Notes under the pieces: generated by a model
The model's input: only the letters and a program-made list of their open reading frames with translations
What the model was told of the DNA's origin: nothing
Database searches by the model: none
Position numbers and translations under genes: made by a program
In this document: positions 58,037-64,000 of the stretch, piece by piece
Numbering within the stretch: position 1 is the first letter of the stretch
Layout of the letters: every line of letters begins with the position of its first letter
NCBI GenBank assembly: GCA_033002965.1
Contig: JAURVB010004862.1
Location: 1-64,000 of the forward strand
From: Piper betle
Lineage: Eukaryota > Streptophyta > Magnoliopsida > Piperales > Piperaceae
Length of the DNA stretch: 64,000 bases
Direction: 5' to 3'

Positions 58037-59330
58037 ATGGAAATACTTTGGAGAAATTTTTTGCTTCTCAGTTTGTTTTGGGTTGGAGGTGGCCAACAGG
58101 ATTACTAACCAATAGCTGCAACAATGTAATGAGCAATTGCAGCAACATGTCCAGCAACAACAACAACAACAACAACAAGAGGAACAAAAATCAGAATTTT
58201 TAGGCTACTAAAGATACACTTCAGCAGATTTTTGCTAACCAAGGAGGACAACCACATGGACCTCAGTTCCCTCAGAAGTTGGCCATCCTAGAGGATTCTC
58301 CTGTAGTGGCTAAAATTTCTTAACATGTTGTTCCTATTGTAGTTGCACCACAATAGCAATGACTTTTCACCTTAGAAAAGTTCATCAAGAATGTTGTGAC
58401 AGCATTCAAGGGAACTATAGATCTTGAGAAAGCATAAGCTTGGACCTCAATATTTTCAAGACTTTTAGAGCTATGTAGGTACCGGAGAATCACTGAGTGA
58501 GGGCAGCTTCTAGCATCCTATAAGAAGAAGCTACATGTTGGTGGGATGTAGTTCAAAGGACCAACTTCGTTGGAAGGAAATTTGACACCATCACATGGGT
58601 AGAATTCATGGATGTGTTCAACAACACCTGCTGTATAGAGCAAGATAAAGACCAAACGGTAAGGGAATATGAACAGAAGTTCATTCAGCTTGAATGTTCT
58701 GCTCCATCAATATGTGCTTCAAAGAAAGCTTGCACAAACAAGTTTGTGTAGGGACTTCAATTTGCATTGGAAGACTGTATGGCTAGTCAGAGATCAGCTA
58801 CTATGGCCGAGGCAACCTCTCAACAAGGAGAAGACTAAGGCTGAAGCTGCAAGTTTGACTAACCCTAAGCCAACCTAGAATTAGAATTGGCAACCTAGTA
58901 AGAATGGTGACAATAACAAAAAGAGTATGGACCTCTCAACAAGGAGACGACTAAGGCTGAAGTTGCAAGTTTGACTAACCCTAAGCCAACCTAGAATTAG
59001 AATTGGCAACCTAGTAAGAATGGTGACAATAACAAAAAAAGTATGGACCTCTCAACAAGGAGACGACTAAGGCTGAAGCTGCAAGTTTGACTAACCCTAA
59101 GCCAACCTAGAATTAGAATTGGCAACCTAGTAAGAATGGTGACAATAACAAAAAAAAGAGGAATGGTAATGGCATGGTAGCAAAAATGAGAACAAGAAAC
59201 CATTTTGTCAGAACTGTAAGAGGAGACATGATAGGGAATGCTTGAAGAATTTTAACAAGTGATCCTTATGTGGAGAAGTTGGACATTTTAAGAAGGATTG
59301 CTCAAAGATAAGGATCAAAAAGCCCCAGTT
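58037..59330 (+). pseudogene. Gag relic of chromovirus D
   Basis: An ATG at 58037 (MEIL...) lies in a plausible place. A glutamine-rich coiled stretch follows (58130-58190). The capsid motif EATCWWDVVQRTNF and TWVEFMDVFNN (58527-58620) aligns with element E's EASYWWKSMEKT and PWAEFVTAFNG. Knuckle 1 is CX2CX3HX3C (CQNCKRRHDREC, about 59206-59243). Knuckle 2 has lost its first Cys to a TGA stop (then SLCGEVGHFKKDC). The linker is expanded by a 116-bp tandem repeat. Several other stops break the frame. Confidence 0.85.
58815..59160 (+). repeat. Three tandem copies of a 116-bp unit inside gag
   Basis: ACCTCTCAACAAGGAGA recurs at 58815, 58931 and 59047, a period of exactly 116 bp, with nearly identical units. 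The third ends in a longer A-run near 59155. As 116 is not a multiple of three, each copy shifts the reading frame. All units carry an in-frame-style TAG after 'aagccaacc'. Confidence 0.93.
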
Positions 59331-59666
59331 CCAGCCAAGTTGAATGCAACTAATGCAGGAGATGCGGCAAGAAACAACTTAGTTCAGTGTATGAACACTA
59401 TTTATAATACTCCAACTTTACACTTATTTAATTCAGGTTGCACTCATTTATACATGTCATATAGATTTGCTAAAGAATTAGGTCTGAACCCTATAATATT
59501 AGATCTACCATTGATTGTAAGTACTCTCAATGGCAATCAAACACTCGTTGACAAACAAGTAGGACTGATGCCAATTCAAGTATACAACAAGTCAATAGCG
59601 AAGGGAATTAGTTTTGCATCATTTTGTGGGGATAGACTTAATTCCAGGGTTGGATTGATTGTCTAA
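59298..59666 (+). pseudogene. Protease region of chromovirus D
   Basis: The frame holds LFNSGCTHLYMSYRFAKEL, aligned with element E's [19 protein letters not shown]. The catalytic Asp codon is AAT (Asn) at 59430-59432, which should abolish peptidase activity. The Gly-Leu-Asp-Trp type end of the domain is shifted by a frame change near 59640. Confidence 0.85.
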
Positions 59667-59939
59667 GAACCATTTCATCATTAATTGTGATAAGAATAAA
59701 GTATATCTAGCTAGAGATATAGAAATTGGCAAGAAACTTTTCTTTAGAGGTGAATCAATAGAGAATTAAGCATTACTTATCTCGTATGCCAAGACAACTA
59801 AGTATCTATAGAAAGGATGTCAATGGTACCTAGCTAGTGTGGTAGAAGCACCAAAAGAGTCTAAGGAGGTCATGTCAATCCATCTTATGTTAGGATTGTG
59901 TCAAAATTCTTAGATGTCTTTCAAGAAGAATTACTAAGA

Positions 59940-61298
59940 ATACCACCAGAAAGGGAATTGGAGTTTTCTATCAACTTATTGTCGAGGACTAGGCACCCTA
60001 TAGAATGATACCTATAGAACTGAGAAAGTTACAAAGTACAACTGAGAAAGTTACTGGACAAGGATTCATACAACCCAGTGTGTCACCATGGGGAGCTCCA
60101 GTGTTGTTTGTGAAGAAGAAAGACTATACAGTCAAGAACAAGTATCCACTTCTAAGGATTGATGATTTATTTGAGCAGCCAAAATCTACACGTGTGTTCT
60201 CTAAGATTGACTTAAGATTAGGATATCATCATCTTCGAATCAAGGAGGAAGATGTAATGAAAAGTGCTTTTAGAACAAGGTATAGACATTACGGGTTACC
60301 ACTTATGCTTTTTGGTTTGACCAATGCTGAGAGAACATTTATGAACATCATTGATAGAGTTTTCTATGATTATTTGAATGAGTTTGTTATTGTTTATATG
60401 TATGTTATTTTAATCTACTCTCATAATGAAGAACTTCACGAGAAACATCTTAGAACACACTTGAAATGATAAGGAAAATATGTTGTATACCAAGTTTAGT
60501 AAATGTGACTTTTGGATGAAACAAGTTTTATTCCTTGGTCATATTATTTCCAAAGATGGCATTGCTGTATACCCATCTAAGGTGGCATCAATTATGGATT
60601 GGAATCAACCAAAGAATGTTACAAAAGTCAAAAGCTTTTTAGGACTTGTGGGTAATTATAGGAGGTTCATCAATGACGTTTCTATTGTTACAATTCCACT
60701 AACTTCTCTAACAAAGAAGGATAAGGAATTCTCATAGGATGAAGCTTGTCAGAAAGTTTCCAGTCATTGAAGGAATGTTTGGCAACCACCCTAGAACATA
60801 CTTTGTCTCAACGAGTTGAACGAATTGTCATTTATACAGATACTTTGATCCAAGGTTATGGAGAAGTACTTATGCAGAATGACAAGATAGTAGCTTATGC
60901 TTCTAGACAGCTATAAGTGCGAAAAAAGAAGTTGTAGTTTTTGCACTCAAAATATGGAGGCACTTCCTTTTGGAGCTAAATTTGAGGTTTTTACTAATCA
61001 TAAAAGTCCCAAATATTTTTTACTCAGTAAGATTTGAACCTTAAGCAAAGAAGATGGTACAGATGCACTAAGTAGTAATCTACAAGCAAAAAATTCTAGC
61101 ATAATGCAACCTGAATTCTATCCTTGCTAATTTAACTATCTCCAATGACTTAGTTGACCGAATCAAAGTGGCTCAAAAAATAGATGAAGAGCTACAAGGT
61201 TTTCCCACTTCTTTTAACTCTGCCAAAAATGAAGAAGATAAAGTAATTAGATTTGAAGGTTGATTATGTATTCCAATGAATGAGGAGCATAGGAATGA
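59940..61298 (+). pseudogene. Reverse transcriptase and RNase H relic of chromovirus D, truncated
   Basis: Motifs in order: [20 protein letters not shown]; then [16 protein letters not shown], with the usual [13 protein letters not shown] segment deleted between them; [30 protein letters not shown]; and YMYVILIYS in place of the F/Y-x-D-D core, so both catalytic Asp are lost (Tyr-Val at 60401-60406). Thumb and connection follow (FLGHIISKDGIAV, FLGLVGNYRRFI), then RNase H fragments ([15 protein letters not shown]). The sequence ends where a family-A LTR begins at 61299, so integrase is missing. Confidence 0.9.
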
Positions 61299-63127
61299 TG
61301 TAAAACCCATGATTCGAGTTAGGGTTTTATATTCAGAACCGGTCGGTTCGACCGCTATTTCCGATTTGAGTCAGTTTCAGAACACTTGTATTGAGCCGAC
61401 GCCAATCGCGTGTATGAGCTATGAAGTGCACGCGTACCCAAGTATATAATGATAACGTCATGAACACAGCAGAACAAAATGAGTTATCAGAATATATGAT
61501 AGTATGCCAGTTATTTTTTTCTTTTTATATATAGTGGATCGTAGAATTAGTTTTAGGCCATTACCGCGTTAGGACACGTTACGGGCAGTTTGGGTGGGTT
61601 GATAGTGTTAGAGCATATCATCATGATGTTTCAGTGATTGTTTTATTTTCTAGGACTTTTCCAGATTTTTTGGATTTGTTTTAGGATTTTCTAAGACTTA
61701 ATTATTATTCTTGACTCAAGACGGACTCGAGTCAAGTAATATTTACAAGTTTGCCACCCAACCATTTCTTCCCTCACAACATTTTCTTCCCCAAACCCTT
61801 ACCCCAACGCCGCCACCGCTGTCGATGCCAGCCTGTTGCCTGTTGTCGTTGCCATGCTCTGCCACGGCGGTACCGTGCCGCCCCGAGTGCTGTTGGCCAT
61901 CGTCCGGCCTCCACGACGCCGGATCGCCGTGTCTAGTGCCGCGCCCACATTGCGCTCCCATCGTCGATCGCGTCACCGGAAACCGTCGCTGCCGCGATTG
62001 AGTGGTCGCCTCAACGTCTTTGACCAATTCACGACCCTCCCTGACCGGAGCGGAGCCCTTGCCGCCCAGTCCGGCCGGATCTAGTCACCAATCGTTGTCG
62101 CCCCTATTTTAGTCTTTTTCCAGCCAGCCACCATCTCCGTTGGCAATGATTACGTCGTAGATGCATCGGGCTCGTCGAGCCGGTTCCAATGGTACCCAAT
62201 ATGACCACTTTCCGGCCAGTAGATGCTGCTGGAAAACCACCGGAAGCTGTCGAAAAACTACTAAAACCTGCCCGAAAACTGCCAAAAAATCAGATTCATT
62301 GGAATTCACCGGATCTTTCGCAGAGCTCGTTCAGTCAATCCCGATCAAACTTTGGACATCAACGAGCGCCGAATTCGAACTCCGAGACGCGCAACGAAAA
62401 CCCTAGTCATCACCGATTGCCGATGGCATGAGATATAATTACCTATGAGTTAGTTATTTAAAATTGATAATTGTTAGCATAGCATGATAGGATTGAAATT
62501 AATGATTGTTAGCATAGCATGATAGGATTGATTGATTCCCATGACAAAAGTCTGAGCATGAAAGAAGTAATGATATGTATGATATGATTGATAATGAGTA
62601 AATGTTAAGTGATCTGATGATGCAAAGTAAATTTGAGCATGATAATCGAGTACAACGTAACTTAGGAAATATAATAAAATTGGTGTTAATGGGATAAGTT
62701 GGAATTACTTTCACATTTATAATTATTGATTGTTATGGTTGATGTTTGTATTGTGAGTGTGTTTGATCATGATGAGTTTTATTCATCATTTAGTTAGCGG
62801 TCGTTAGTATTTAGTTTTGATGTATAGGTACGAAGTAGGAGCTCGCCGCCTAGGCACGATGACATGCTTGGAGATTCTACCAGGTCCGTTTAGGACTTGT
62901 CTCTGCTTTACGTTCTTTTCTATTGTGTGTTTATTTTATTATTTGCAGGACGGGTTATGTGGCCTTTTATCAGATCCCACTTAACTCGAGCCATCTAGCT
63001 AAACAGATTTTCGGATTAATAACCCCTCGAGGATGATTGCGAAAACAAGATCCACCACAAGTTGCCTTCGGGCCTATTATATAAATCCCTACCCAGCCTT
63101 ATATATATGTAGTTTTCGCGTTTTCTA
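61299..63127 (+). repeat. LTR family A, start and leader, right side truncated
   Basis: It starts TGTAAAACCCATGATTCGAG at 61299. Landmarks are ACCGGTCGGTTCGACC, CCCAAGTATATAATGATAAC (about 61438), CTCGAGTCAAGTAAT, the GC-rich leader at 61760-62420, GGTACGAAGTAGGAGCTCGC (about 62827), CCCACTTAACTCGAGCCA and CCTTATATATATGTAG (about 63098). Homology with other A copies stops near 63127. It is the best-preserved LTR-A start in the window. Leader frames such as 61711-62001 and 61743-62027 are not genes. Confidence 0.85.
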
Positions 63128-63244
63128 TAAAAACCATGATTTTTATTACAAGACTCGAACCTAAATATTATGAAATAAATATAGATGAACCGATATGGTT
63201 GGTTATCAAGTCGACCGGTCATGGTTCGACTTAAGGTCACCTAG
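63128..63244. other. Short unassigned junction
   Basis: This is 117 bp between the truncated LTR A and the E-type LTR. Nothing is recognised. Confidence 0.3.
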
Positions 63245-64000
63245 AAAATACCTATTAATGAATGGATGATGGGGTGTGAGAATTTAATGAAGGGGTCGTT
63301 GAACCTAGGAAATACCAATGGATGATGGGGTGTGAGAATTTAATGAAGGGGCTCGTTGAACCTAGGAAATACCAATGGATGATGGGGTATGAGAATTTAA
63401 TGGAGGGAATGGTTGAAGTGTATATATATGCAGGAGGAGGGAGTATTTCATCCCTCATCTCCGTCCCATGCGACCTCCCCATTACTGTGTGAGTATTTCA
63501 TCCCTCATCTTATTTGTTTCCATTAGGATTCTTGCATGCAAGGTTTGTTGAAGATGCCCTGCCAAGTTTCTTGTCGATTGCTTAGTTGTTTTGTAAATAG
63601 ACATGTTAATAATTAATTATCATTAGAATTGCTGAAAATTTAATAAGGAATGAAGACTAACATGAACTAATTACATCATTTAAAATTGATAGTATATTAG
63701 TCATGTAAGTTGCATGTAGGTTCATGCAAAATAAAATTATACTAATGTATAATTTATGCCCTCATTCAGATTAGGGTTCACGGGTCACAGTCAGACAAAA
63801 TCACAAGTCAGATACGTATAATAGGTAGAACATCGTATTTTCCTTATTGGTAGCCTTGGTCGGCCTGAGCCCAGATTCGACCACCATGCACCGAGTGCAA
63901 CCGGGGTCAAAGAATTGACTCAGTCCGACACGGGGTCGTATTATGTGAGTAAATTGTGTAATGCATCGACATTGTCTTGGAGTAGTGATAGCCGCCCCAT
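63245..64000 (+). repeat. E-type LTR (subtype with 56-bp repeats), runs off the window
   Basis: It has three ~56-bp units (TGGATGATGGGGTGTGAGAA, 63262-63410), the reverse of 16351-16518. It then aligns with element E's LTR (39895-40255 and 47448-47805): 'gaattgctgaaaatttaataag', 'ttcatgcaaaataaaatt', 'gtacgtataataggtagaac', and the start of the minisatellite at the window edge. The LTR's own first few hundred bases are missing. Confidence 0.8.

Overview
The window is nuclear DNA from a flowering plant. It is AT-rich and crowded with long terminal repeats (LTRs) and chromovirus-type Ty3/gypsy retrotransposons. Its one clear host gene has nine exons with GT-AG introns and encodes a plant-type glucose-6-phosphate 1-epimerase-like protein. 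Nothing suggests bacterial, organellar or viral DNA. Family names A to E below are local labels, not database names. LTR identities and ages are judged by eye.

Layout. 1-14.8 kb: fragments of a large LTR superfamily (A/B). It includes an LTR at 2914-5671 followed by a primer site, a decayed internal region with one zinc knuckle, and a related LTR ending at 13310. 14.8-19.4 kb: another A-type LTR, interrupted at 15196-17564 by a composite of a reversed E-type LTR and a miniature LTR element (TRIM). That composite is flanked by one CTTCG duplication and lies beside an unfilled copy of its own target. 19.55-38.46 kb: a B-type element in + orientation with a decayed chromovirus pol. It is interrupted by a reversed solo A LTR (21230-25810), an unclassified 1.2-kb insertion, and a reversed non-autonomous element C (30820-35379) with a perfect TTATG duplication. 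38.46-50.09 kb: an A-type LTR split by the full-length chromovirus E (38559-48799). E keeps gag-pol in one frame and keeps its catalytic residues, but has nine premature stops. 50.86-53.98 kb (minus strand): the epimerase gene, with a 1-base deletion in its most conserved motif. 54.6-55.85 kb: a decayed hAT transposase (minus strand). 57.9-61.3 kb: decayed chromovirus D, cut off by an A-type LTR at 61299. 63.25-64.0 kb: start of a further E-type LTR that runs off the window.

How it fits together. Almost everything outside the epimerase gene is nested mobile DNA. The order of insertion can be read from target-site duplications and, in two cases, from an empty site elsewhere in the window. E carries the machinery; the TRIM borrows E-like primer-binding and pre-polypurine sequences; C keeps only gag scraps between two LTRs. 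No new defence or metabolic system was found. The most unusual object is the E-LTR/TRIM composite at 15196-17564.
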